DNA of 7,041 bases from Bacilli bacterium (GCA_900752975.1 CAADXH010000053.1:1-7041); one strand, 5' to 3'. Positions 1 to 6,810 are shown, numbered from the stretch's first letter. The notes: generated by a model not told the origin, from the letters alone. Numbers and translations: made by a program.

Positions 1-61
1 CACAACTTGTGATAATTAGAATGCTAAACATTAAAATAATTAAATATTTAAGTTTCTTCAT
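1..61 (-). CDS. Lipoprotein, N-terminal signal peptide only (runs off left edge)
   Basis: An ATG at 61 reading leftwards encodes 20 residues before the window ends: MKKLKYL, a hydrophobic stretch, then IITSC. This is a classic lipoprotein signal peptide: two lysines, a hydrophobic core of about 12 residues, and a lipobox with the lipidated Cys at residue 20. AGGAG at 69-73 sits 7 bases before the ATG, which supports this start. The gene follows the terminator at 128-179, so it is probably a separate transcription unit from the 680-residue lipoprotein upstream, although both are on the same strand and have similar leaders (MKKL...C). No convincing promoter was seen in 62-127. The mature protein is outside the window, so its function cannot be assigned. 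It is too short to be listed by length-filtered ORF calling. Confidence 0.8.
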   Translation of the reverse strand, partial: MKKLKYLIILMFSILIITSC

Positions 62-68
62 TGTTTTT

Positions 69-73
69 CTCCT
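69..73 (-). promoter_or_regulatory. Ribosome binding site of the left-edge lipoprotein
   Basis: The minus strand reads AAAAGGAGAAAAACA and then ATG. AGGAG is 7 bases from the start codon at 61. This is the main evidence that the truncated 20-codon reading frame is a real gene start. Confidence 0.75.
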
Positions 74-127
74 TTTACTTCTTTTTTAAATAAGACACAT
101 AAATGAAGAATTAATGTTGAAATATAG

Positions 128-179
128 AAAAAACTCCTAATTATGCAAGCATTTCTACTTGTTAACTTAGGAGTTTTTT
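128..179 (-). terminator. Intrinsic terminator after the 680-residue lipoprotein gene
   Basis: A perfect 13-base inverted repeat: AAAAAACTCCTAA at 128-140 and TTAGGAGTTTTTT at 167-179. The 26-base interior adds weaker pairs (TTA with TAA, and CAAG 146-149 with CTTG 158-161), so the hairpin is longer than the outer arms. The outer A/T tracts give a run of six T on either strand, so it could act in both directions. It lies 18 bases past the stop codon at 198 on the minus strand and separates this gene from the next lipoprotein. No plus-strand gene was found that would need it. Confidence 0.85.
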
Positions 180-197
180 GCTATTCTATATTATCAT

Positions 198-2240
198 TTA
201 TTTTGATGGAGTATAGATTTCATGAGCTGTGCCATTCATGTTGTTATATCCAAGAACGATAGCCATACCCATGTAATAAATACAAATATAGTCACCTTTA
301 AATATTGCATGATTTGGATCTAAAATTTGTTTTTTATCTTTATCTGTAATACCAACTTGAGATATAAACGCATAATCATTAATAGATTTTGATTCAGATG
401 TTTGTAAGCCAGATGCATTGTCAGCATATAATTGGTCTAGCAATGCTTTTACATAAGGATCATCTGCACCATAATTAAATGTTGAATAATCATCTATTTG
501 CACACTACCACCACATTTAATTGCTGTAGGTCCTTCTGCTGTGCTTGCTTTATTTATAACGATACAATTAAAGTAACCTGTACCATCTGCTGATTCTTTT
601 AAAATTGAACGGCCAAATGGCATGAATGCTCTGTCTAGTTGCTTAATATTCATTGCTGCTGCTGTTGCACCTACACTTGTAAACCAACCTTCAGTACCTG
701 ATACATAAGATTCAAGTTTACAATTATCAAAATATGTTTTGCTTAATCTTTCATTTTCTGATCCTGGTTGATAATGGTCTTGAATAACTACTGGACCACC
801 AGCACCAATCATTTCTGAATCTACAAAATGAACATCACTTGAACCCCAACTATATAAGAAACAGTTAAATGAATCGTAAGCTTTACATTTATTGATTTCA
901 AATCTCTTTTGAGTACCATCTGCAAAGTATGGAATGTACCAACTTGTACTAATGTTATTGTATGCATAGAATTCTTGAGTACAAACTTTCATACAAATTA
1001 AACCACCAGATTTTGTCATATCTTCTACTCTTGGAGCATTACCTTTAAAGTTTATTTCTTCCATTGTAATCTTAGAAGATTCTGCACCTGTGAAATAGAA
1101 CATTTGAGAATGTGAAGTTGCTCTACCAATTTCAGTTGGTTTATTACCATTTCTTACTACTAGTGGTATGCTTCCTACATTTAGTGAAAAATAGTTTCCA
1201 TAAATGCTTAAAGTCTCATTTTCTAACATATCTCTACGATAGAATTCTTCATAATCCTTTAATGAACCTACTGCAATCGCCGCATCACTTGCATTTCCAA
1301 TTTCTTCTTTTGTATAGAAGAAATAACTAGGAACTGAATCAACTGTTACATTCATATCATTTTGGAAGTATATATTAGCTGGACGGTAATTAACATCCAT
1401 ATTGTTTTCTTTCTTAAATGCTTGCCAAGCTTCACCATCTACTCCAGTTGTACGAGCATCTATATAACCTAAGTCTTTTGGATCATATGCATTAAAGCCA
1501 TCACCTACTAGGCATTCAAATGAAACTGTATATTTGTCTTTATTTTCTTGTTGTTTTGTAGTAAGACCAGTAGGTGTTACTTTTACTTGGAATACTTTAC
1601 CTATTGCTTTTTCACTAAAATCAATTGTACAGTTTACTACATCAATTTTATCGATTAATTCAGTAGCTACTTCTTTTGTTGTTCCATCTTCTAAAACTTC
1701 ATTAAGCACGATTTCATATGTCCAACTTGGAACTTGAACATTAAATTCAACACTACCATCAATTTTATTACGTCTTGCGAAAGAAACAGAAGGTTTAACT
1801 ACCCATGGATTGTCATCGCCTGCCATAAAAGGTTTAGTTAAATCAAAATATTCTGTTTTTTTATTTTCTTTTACAGATTTGTTACTTGTAAAAAGATCAA
1901 ATGAAGCACGTTGTTCAACAGTATTCACAAGAATTTCTGTTGTTTCAGTCATTTCCCAACTAGCATAGAAAGTAATATTTTCAGTTACCACGTATGGAGT
2001 AGGAACTTTATTTTCTAATTTTTCATCTAAATACCAACCCAAGAATTTATATCCTTCTTTTGTTGGATCTGTAGGGAATGTTAGTTCTTTATTTTCTTCA
2101 ACACTTATTGATTTTACTATTGAACCACCATTTGTTTCAAATGTAACTTTGTATGTTTTCTTTTCATTATTACATGCTGTAATAACAGTAATTAAAGCTA
2201 CCATACAAAAAGCTAAAAATAATTTAGTTAATTTTTTCAT
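198..2240 (-). CDS. Surface lipoprotein with one InlB B-repeat and a large beta-rich ectodomain
   Basis: 680 residues. Residues 1-22 are a lipoprotein signal (MKKLTKL, hydrophobic core, lipobox ITAC), predicting lipidation of Cys23 and anchoring on the outer face of the membrane. Residues about 30-96 match the InlB B-repeat (Listeria/Bacteroides repeat) pattern: VTFETNGGS, then EGYKFLGWY and FYASW. Residues about 100-300 are mixed, with several beta-like stretches. Residues about 340-580 show short alternating hydrophobic strands with Asn/Gly turns and recurring FxxC/FDNC-type rungs. This suggests a right-handed parallel beta-helix, which is inference only. I recognise no catalytic motif and do not know the family of the C-terminal 580 residues. 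AAGGAAA at 2249-2255 precedes the ATG and fixes the start. The gene is 83 bp behind the small membrane protein and ends at a strong terminator. It could be the end of the operon or have its own promoter. A role in adhesion or glycan binding is possible but unproven. Confidence 0.88.
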   Translation of the reverse strand: MKKLTKLFLAFCMVALITVITACNNEKKTYKVTFETNGGSIVKSISVEENKELTFPTDPTKEGYKFLGWYLDEKLENKVPTPYVVTENITFYASWEMTETTEILVNTVEQRASFDLFTSNKSVKENKKTEYFDLTKPFMAGDDNPWVVKPSVSFARRNKIDGSVEFNVQVPSWTYEIVLNEVLEDGTTKEVATELIDKIDVVNCTIDFSEKAIGKVFQVKVTPTGLTTKQQENKDKYTVSFECLVGDGFNAYDPKDLGYIDARTTGVDGEAWQAFKKENNMDVNYRPANIYFQNDMNVTVDSVPSYFFYTKEEIGNASDAAIAVGSLKDYEEFYRRDMLENETLSIYGNYFSLNVGSIPLVVRNGNKPTEIGRATSHSQMFYFTGAESSKITMEEINFKGNAPRVEDMTKSGGLICMKVCTQEFYAYNNISTSWYIPYFADGTQKRFEINKCKAYDSFNCFLYSWGSSDVHFVDSEMIGAGGPVVIQDHYQPGSENERLSKTYFDNCKLESYVSGTEGWFTSVGATAAAMNIKQLDRAFMPFGRSILKESADGTGYFNCIVINKASTAEGPTAIKCGGSVQIDDYSTFNYGADDPYVKALLDQLYADNASGLQTSESKSINDYAFISQVGITDKDKKQILDPNHAIFKGDYICIYYMGMAIVLGYNNMNGTAHEIYTPSK

Positions 2241-2263
2241 TTTCTTTATTTCCTTTCTTTTAT

Positions 2264-2306
2264 TTTACTACTTTTGTTATTAAATACTATATAAAGAAGT
2301 AGTAAA
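2264..2306. repeat. 10-bp perfect inverted repeat in the lipoprotein leader
   Basis: TTTACTACTT at 2264-2273 and AAGTAGTAAA at 2297-2306 are exact reverse complements separated by 23 bases. No T-run follows either arm, so this is not a usual terminator. On the minus strand one arm overlaps the putative -35 and the other falls near the predicted transcription start. It could therefore be an operator or a leader hairpin. A 12-base palindrome ATAAATATTTAT (2311-2322) lies just upstream. Confidence 0.5.
2279..2306 (-). promoter_or_regulatory. Possible promoter for the 680-residue lipoprotein
   Basis: The minus strand has TTTACT (2301-2306, four of six matches to TTGACA), a 16-base spacer, then TTTAAT (2279-2284, five of six matches to TATAAT). 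The start codon is about 40 bases further on and has a good Shine-Dalgarno. In such AT-rich DNA, matches of this quality arise by chance, so the gene may instead be read from the upstream operon. Confidence 0.35.
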
Positions 2307-2323
2307 CTTTATAAATATTTATG

Positions 2324-2776
2324 TTAATTTTCCCAATCAGGATTATTCATATTTATTCTAATGGTTATATAAAAACCATTAGAATCCTGGGCTTTAATAT
2401 AAATTGTTAATGTTTGTTGCTCTTTAATTGTTAAAGTGGCTGTACCATCTGGATTTGGAGTTATTTCACAATATTTCTGACTATTGGTCGCTACTTCATA
2501 CTTTAACTTTTTTTCGTCCGCATTACCTGGAATTGGTCTAAAGTCAAGAGGAATTTTCATGTCCTTTTTGTATTCATTTATCGTGATGTATCCTGTGCAT
2601 CCTTTTTCGTCCGCTTCTTGGGGACTATATTTTACATAGCCTTCAGTATTTGAACCATCAATATCTGTTACATAAACCTTTTGATAATCTAGTGAAGCGT
2701 TAACTCCAAATACCGCTACTACAAAGATTGATATTATATATATTGCTACAATTGTAATAATTACGGATTTTTTCAT
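2324..2776 (-). CDS. Small membrane-anchored extracytoplasmic protein, Ig-like (third gene of the ABC operon)
   Basis: 150 residues, family not recognised. Residues about 5-25 form one hydrophobic segment after MKKS, either an uncleaved anchor or a signal peptide. There is no lipobox. The remaining 125 residues are polar and rich in alternating strands: GYITIN, then IPLDFRPIP, LKYEVATNS, EITPNPDGTATLTI, LTIYIKAQD and YITIRINM. This order and the P..P.N/LxYxV/PDGTATLTI pattern resemble a single bacterial Ig-like (Big2-type) beta-sandwich, which is inference from pattern only. Cys60 and Cys103 could form a disulfide outside the cell. The start overlaps the permease stop as ATGA (2773-2776) and is preceded by AAGGTGAT, so translation is coupled. 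It is probably an external accessory subunit of the transporter encoded just upstream. Confidence 0.85.
   Translation of the reverse strand: MKKSVIITIVAIYIISIFVVAVFGVNASLDYQKVYVTDIDGSNTEGYVKYSPQEADEKGCTGYITINEYKKDMKIPLDFRPIPGNADEKKLKYEVATNSQKYCEITPNPDGTATLTIKEQQTLTIYIKAQDSNGFYITIRINMNNPDWEN
2355..2385. repeat. 12-bp perfect inverted repeat inside the 3' end of the small gene
   Basis: ATTCTAATGGTT at 2355-2366 and AACCATTAGAAT at 2374-2385 are exact reverse complements with a 7-base loop. In the mRNA this would be a stable hairpin within the last 21 codons of the 150-residue gene, covering residues NGFYITIRI. No U-run follows. It may be a transcript-stabilising or processing element at the operon end, or a coincidence of coding sequence. 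Confidence 0.5.
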
Positions 2777-4515
2777 TGTCTATCACCTTGTATTTCATAG
2801 TAGTAGGCTTTTACTCTTTGGAAAAACATATATAACATTGTTCCTAAAAATAGAATGCTTATTATCAATAATTTAATTGACGCAGTATACTTACTATTAT
2901 AAATGGAATTTTCTTCAAATAACTTATATGATATAAGAGCTATTATAATGGTTATAACAAAAGCAAGAATTGTCGACTTTGTTTCATTTGGATTGTCAAT
3001 CGTTTCACCTGTAGTTGCATACTGTTCATTTTGTGGATTCATAATATCTAAAGTAGCACTATATATCATATGTCCTACATGAATAAACAAAATAGCAAAT
3101 CCTAACAGTAAAATATTGATTACTCCTAGTTGATTTAATCCTCCAAAAATACCAACTGTCACAAATACTGTAGGAATGGAGAACAAAATATTAAACAACA
3201 ATTTAATTAATAATGGGTATACAATAAATACTGGTTTTGTTTTTTTCATATATCCTGCTCGTCCTTCACTACTATAATAGGTTGCTACTAAAGCGTTTGA
3301 AGCAAGAAGGGGAAGTACGATTATTAAAATATTAAATGTATTAACTAATCTATGACCTCGCATGCTTAGATTCATAGCAGTATAAATTTTGTTAATAAAT
3401 AATACTAATATCGGAATTATGATATATGTCATCAAGTAATTTACCGAAATATTTATTGTTCTTAGGTTAATTATAAATTCTTTATTAACAAATGTACCAT
3501 ATTTTGTACGATGTTTGTTAGGTTTTGAATCTACATTATTTTTATTAATTTCAAAATTCTTAGCCATCATACCAAAGAAAATTGGTCTTGATATAAAATA
3601 CACTAATGCAAAGGCTACACAACATATTGATACTAATATTCCAAATTTTATGAATGTATATAGCTGAATCTTATATTCTATTAAATTGACTTTTTCACCT
3701 ATTAATATATATGTTAGTTGCCTAAATACTGCGAGTTTCGCTTCTGTTGTAATTAGGAATTGTTCTATCGAACCTGATATTTTATGGTAAATGGCTATAA
3801 GATTGATGCTATCAGGTAATAAGTTAATTAAATATATTACACCAGTAATAACTGCAGCAAGAGTAATTAAGAATAATACAATTTTTAAAACTGGCACTCT
3901 CCGCAAAGCACGATTTATATACATTGCAGGAATAGATAATATAGCTCCAAACAACACTGGTAAAGCTATAATGAATAATAATGGTAACCACATCCACAAA
4001 TAAATTAATGGTGAACATGTATGTTGCCAAACAAGTAAAGCTGTACAACCAACTGCTATTGGTACTAAAAAGCTTAAGCTTTTCTTTAATTCGTAAATAT
4101 AATAAACAATAATTTTTGAAATAAATAAAACATTTGTATTTACTGGCAAAGTAATTAATACCTTGTTATCTTCTGCAAAATATAATGTTTTCATCAATTC
4201 AAACGTACAAGTGATCAAAGATAATAATAGTGATATTGTAAGTACTATTACAACAATAGTTGTTGCACGATTATATGTAAATAAACTTACTCTATTTCCA
4301 AGATACAAAAGTACAAATGTTGCGGCTGCGATAATCGCAAACTTTATAAGTATAAACAATACTCTTCTTAGTGCTTTCTTTTTATCTTTTACCCAACTTA
4401 AATCTACTTTATCTCTAAGTTGCATTGCAACTAAAGTCTTTAGATGATTGTACTTTACTTTTTTTGAATTATTGTTTTTTACCCCATTGTTAATTTCAAT
4501 TACTGTCTTTTTCAT
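2773..4515 (-). CDS. ABC transporter permease, large ABC-2-like type with about 12 membrane segments
   Basis: 580 residues. A basic N-terminus (residues 1-50, Lys/Asn rich) is followed by about 12 hydrophobic segments, roughly at 53-72, 84-105, 131-157, 171-195, 209-232, 286-309, 359-377, 393-413, 431-455, 464-486, 515-532 and 548-566. The stretch TLYFAEDNKVLITLPVNTN (about 111-128) before a YxYELxxS segment, and TYYSSEGRAGYMKKTKPV (about 412-429), are typical of the large 530-580-residue Firmicutes permeases that work with BcrA/CcmA-type ATPases. There is no ATPase motif, so it needs a partner. The natural one is the ATPase half of the gene it overlaps by 20 bp (4496-4515). AGAGGA, with GAGGA at 4524-4528, lies 8 bases before the ATG. 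Predicted role: membrane channel of an exporter in the cytoplasmic membrane. The substrate is unknown. Confidence 0.88.
   Translation of the reverse strand: MKKTVIEINNGVKNNNSKKVKYNHLKTLVAMQLRDKVDLSWVKDKKKALRRVLFILIKFAIIAAATFVLLYLGNRVSLFTYNRATTIVVIVLTISLLLSLITCTFELMKTLYFAEDNKVLITLPVNTNVLFISKIIVYYIYELKKSLSFLVPIAVGCTALLVWQHTCSPLIYLWMWLPLLFIIALPVLFGAILSIPAMYINRALRRVPVLKIVLFLITLAAVITGVIYLINLLPDSINLIAIYHKISGSIEQFLITTEAKLAVFRQLTYILIGEKVNLIEYKIQLYTFIKFGILVSICCVAFALVYFISRPIFFGMMAKNFEINKNNVDSKPNKHRTKYGTFVNKEFIINLRTINISVNYLMTYIIIPILVLFINKIYTAMNLSMRGHRLVNTFNILIIVLPLLASNALVATYYSSEGRAGYMKKTKPVFIVYPLLIKLLFNILFSIPTVFVTVGIFGGLNQLGVINILLLGFAILFIHVGHMIYSATLDIMNPQNEQYATTGETIDNPNETKSTILAFVITIIIALISYKLFEENSIYNSKYTASIKLLIISILFLGTMLYMFFQRVKAYYYEIQGDRQ
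2782..2789 (-). promoter_or_regulatory. Ribosome binding site of the small membrane protein gene
   Basis: AAGGTGAT on the minus strand lies 5 bases before the ATG at 2776. It pairs with the far end of the anti-Shine-Dalgarno (the GGTGAT part of AAGGAGGTGAT). It sits inside the permease coding end, supporting the ATGA-overlapping start. Confidence 0.65.
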
Positions 4516-6706
4516 GAGAGTTATCCTCTTTACCAGTAATTGTATCTAAATAGAATTGTTCAAGAGTTGTACCTGATGCTTCTATTTCTTCCACTGTTTT
4601 AACGCATTGTATTTGACCTTTTTTGATGATTGCAATTCTTACACATAGTTTTTCAACAATATCAATTAAATGTGAACTGAAGAACACAATATTGCCTTCA
4701 GCTGCGTGTTGTTTCATACACTCTTTTACTTGATAAATACTATTTGGATCAAGACCCGTTAAAGGTTCATCTAGAATCCAAACTTTAGGGTTATGAACAA
4801 GAGCAGACATAATTGTTATTTTTTGTTTCATACCATGTGAGTAAGTTCTAATTTTACTATCAATGGAACCTTCAAGTTCAAACAACTTTACATATTTTTC
4901 AATTCGTTCATCACGATCTTTTTGTGGAACTTCATATATATCCGCAATATAATTAATATATTCACGACCTGTAAGTTTTTCATATAAAGCATAATGGTCA
5001 GGTACATAACCTATATTAGCTTTTGCGGAAACTGACTCAGTGGCTACATCATAACCACAAATTTCAATATTACCTTCAGTTATTGGTTGAATACCAACTA
5101 CACTTTTAATAATTGTTGATTTACCTGCTCCATTAGGTCCTAAGAATCCAAAAATTTCTCCCGCATTAACAACTAAGTTAGCATCTTTAACCGCATACAC
5201 TTTGCTGGTCGCATATTTTTTAGAAAAATGTTTTAACTCAAATTTAGCTTCTCTATTTTCTGTCATAAGCTTTTCCTTTCTTTCTGGACTCACTGCATTT
5301 TGCATAGCTAATTTATCTAATTTTATTTTCTTCAATTTTAAGTACAACTCATAATGTGAATCAGCAATAATAAAGAATTCATTATATACAAACCAAACAC
5401 AAAGTCCAAGTACAACATATACTAAGAAGAATAGTGACTGGTAAAGTGGATGGAATGTAAGAGTTAATCCAGCAACATTTATGGTTGTTTTTAGTTCAAA
5501 CAATTGTTTTCCCCATGCACCTAGTTTTTCACCAATAAAATTACTATTGATAAAGAAATAGTCTGCTTCTTTTCCTAACGCAGTAAATACAACATTTAAA
5601 ACCAACACTAGTACAAAATACACAAAGAACCAAACCATAGACCAGTAGAATTGTTTTATTTTTGGTCTACTAAATACTTTTAACGCAACTATCAAAAGTG
5701 GCATAAATGATGCAATCCAGTGATTGTACCAAAATTCAAAGGTATGGGCACTAAGGATTGGTGTCATTTCATCGTAGTTTGGCATTAACATTGCTAAAAC
5801 TGCACCAAGAACATTTATAAAATAAGTAAAATAGAATAATCTTTTCATCTTAAATATTAAACAAAGTGGAATAATAAACATTGCCGTATTACATAAGTGA
5901 AAAGGCCAGGTCCAAGGTTCTTTAAAATTAGTATAATCATATCTACTAAGGAATCCTACCATCGTTGTAATTGATACATATATTAATGTAAATCTTATTA
6001 CATCTTGTGACTTATTTCTTAATAAAAAGTACATTACAACTGGAACAATTACTCCGATATATAACAATATACGGTGTGCAATGAATAAACCACATGGGTA
6101 TGCAGTAATCATTTTACCGTTTCCAAGTCCAAACGTTGCTTGAACAAAGTATTTTGGTAAAGCTGGGATCATCAATAGTAAAAACATTCCTAACATAAAC
6201 AAAATTGATTTATAGTCGTTTTTATCTTTAAAATTCTTTATGAAGTAATATATACTCATAATTAATCCAATTGACGCTTCCAAAATTAACATCAAGGTTA
6301 ATAAAGTAAAACCATCATTACCTTCTAGCACCTTGACAATAAATTTAATTAGGGCAAGATTCAAAATGAAAATTGGTCCACAAACAAATCTAGCAAGATT
6401 TCTGATGGTCTTAAAACTGAAAAAAGCTCTAAGAATGATTAAGGCAACTGCTGAATACTCTAACCAAATAGCTAAATATACTAAAAGAGCTAGTGCATTA
6501 TTACCTAATATATTGGTGCCAAGACCAACGTACACATATTTAGTGGGGCCATTTTTAGTATTGCTAATTGTAGCTAATATTTCACTTTTGTAACAAAATA
6601 ATCTAACTGCCACAATTGCGACCAAAAGACACGGAAGTATCCTTTCAAATATAATTTTTAAGAGTTGATTATTATTTATAGTTTCTATTACACTTGTATT
6701 TGACAT
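4496..6706 (-). CDS. Fusion of a YwaF/TMEM164-like membrane domain and an ABC transporter ATPase
   Basis: 736 residues from the ATG at 6706. GAGG (6713-6716) is 6 bases before that ATG and overlaps an alternative upstream ATG at 6718 (740 residues), which has only a weak GAGAT. Residues 1-445 have about 12 membrane segments. The second half of this region resembles the TIGR02206/YwaF/TP0381 family (TMEM164-related), including WPFHLCN with Cys272 and YNHW with His329. Residues about 443-480 are a Lys-rich linker. Residues about 485-736 are a full ABC ATPase: Walker A GPNGAGKST (523-531), signature YSHGMKQ (622-628), Walker B VWILDEP (642-648, Glu647), D-loop, and H-loop His679. The Q-loop Gln is replaced by Asp570 in YVPDHYALYEKLTGREY, as is usual in some exporter ATPases. 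It is first in the operon and overlaps the permease by 20 bp. The ATPase surely powers that permease. What the membrane half does (acyl transfer, regulation or a second channel) is open. YwaF-family proteins are normally single-domain and much shorter, so the fusion is notable. Confidence 0.85.
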   Translation of the reverse strand: MSNTSVIETINNNQLLKIIFERILPCLLVAIVAVRLFCYKSEILATISNTKNGPTKYVYVGLGTNILGNNALALLVYLAIWLEYSAVALIILRAFFSFKTIRNLARFVCGPIFILNLALIKFIVKVLEGNDGFTLLTLMLILEASIGLIMSIYYFIKNFKDKNDYKSILFMLGMFLLLMIPALPKYFVQATFGLGNGKMITAYPCGLFIAHRILLYIGVIVPVVMYFLLRNKSQDVIRFTLIYVSITTMVGFLSRYDYTNFKEPWTWPFHLCNTAMFIIPLCLIFKMKRLFYFTYFINVLGAVLAMLMPNYDEMTPILSAHTFEFWYNHWIASFMPLLIVALKVFSRPKIKQFYWSMVWFFVYFVLVLVLNVVFTALGKEADYFFINSNFIGEKLGAWGKQLFELKTTINVAGLTLTFHPLYQSLFFLVYVVLGLCVWFVYNEFFIIADSHYELYLKLKKIKLDKLAMQNAVSPERKEKLMTENREAKFELKHFSKKYATSKVYAVKDANLVVNAGEIFGFLGPNGAGKSTIIKSVVGIQPITEGNIEICGYDVATESVSAKANIGYVPDHYALYEKLTGREYINYIADIYEVPQKDRDERIEKYVKLFELEGSIDSKIRTYSHGMKQKITIMSALVHNPKVWILDEPLTGLDPNSIYQVKECMKQHAAEGNIVFFSSHLIDIVEKLCVRIAIIKKGQIQCVKTVEEIEASGTTLEQFYLDTITGKEDNSHEKDSN
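5264..5278 (-). promoter_or_regulatory. Internal ribosome binding site and start codon at the head of the ATPase domain
   Basis: Within the fusion gene the minus strand reads AAGGAAAAGCTT and then ATG. AGGA (5274-5277) is 7 bases from an in-frame ATG (5264-5266). This start gives a 256-residue product (4496-5266) beginning MTENREAKFELKHF, which is precisely a stand-alone ABC ATPase of normal length. The same bases encode RKEKL in the linker, and Lys/Glu codons often create AGGA-like strings, so use in the cell is unproven. Confidence 0.45.
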
Positions 6707-6712
6707 AGTATT

Positions 6713-6716
6713 CCTC
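6713..6716 (-). promoter_or_regulatory. Ribosome binding site that decides the start of the fusion gene
   Basis: The minus strand reads ATGAGGAATACTATG. GAGG lies 6 bases before the second ATG (6706), and the first ATG (6718) overlaps the GAGG itself. The second ATG is therefore the likelier start. The N-terminus differs by only four residues. Confidence 0.6.
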
Positions 6717-6743
6717 ATATAGTTATCTCATTTTATACTTCAT

Positions 6744-6772
6744 ATTCTACAATATTTTTGTTTTTTTTGCAA
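6744..6772 (-). promoter_or_regulatory. Sigma-A-type promoter of the ABC operon
   Basis: On the minus strand, TTGCAA (6767-6772) and TAGAAT (6744-6749, five of six matches to the -10 consensus) are separated by exactly 17 bases. The spacer begins with an A-rich tract. The expected transcription start is near 6737, giving a leader of about 30 bases that contains the Shine-Dalgarno. It lies between the terminator of the previous gene and the fusion gene, where an operon promoter is expected. Confidence 0.6.
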
Positions 6773-6810
6773 TAGATATATTGTTAGAAAGCATTAAACA
6801 CTTATTAGGA

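Noticed and set aside
1112..1737. Plus-strand open frames at 1112-1330 and 1534-1737
   Set aside because: They lie opposite the 680-residue lipoprotein, have low-complexity Leu/Ser/Phe-rich translations and no recognisable domain. They are shadows of the real gene.
2510..2614. 12-base direct repeat TTTTTCGTCCGC at 2510-2521 and 2603-2614
   Set aside because: It encodes ADEK twice in the small protein using the same codons. The surrounding sequence does not repeat, so there is no sign of domain duplication.
4068..4083. 16-base perfect palindrome AAAAGCTTAAGCTTTT in the permease gene
   Set aside because: It encodes part of ELKKSLSF with ordinary codons and has no loop or tail to suggest function. 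Treated as chance.
3791..4447. Open frames at 3791-4003 (+), 3824-4048 (-) and 4163-4447 (+)
   Set aside because: All fall within the permease gene in other frames. Their hydrophobic or Asn/Ile-rich translations are what AT-rich membrane-protein DNA gives in shifted frames.
4980..5010. Missing Q-loop glutamine (Asp570) in the ATPase as a sign of a dead enzyme
   Set aside because: All other ATPase motifs are intact, including the Walker B Glu and H-loop His, and Asp or Glu at this position is common in exporter ATPases with a PDxxxLYxxLTGxE motif.
5264..5330. Assembly frameshift as the explanation for the fusion
   Set aside because: The frame is open and protein-like through the linker on both sides, with no sudden change in composition. 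A lost stop codon in evolution is possible, but a sequencing error is not indicated.
6333..6593. Plus-strand open frame of 86 codons at 6333-6593
   Set aside because: Antisense to the membrane half of the fusion gene, with no family likeness. A shadow.
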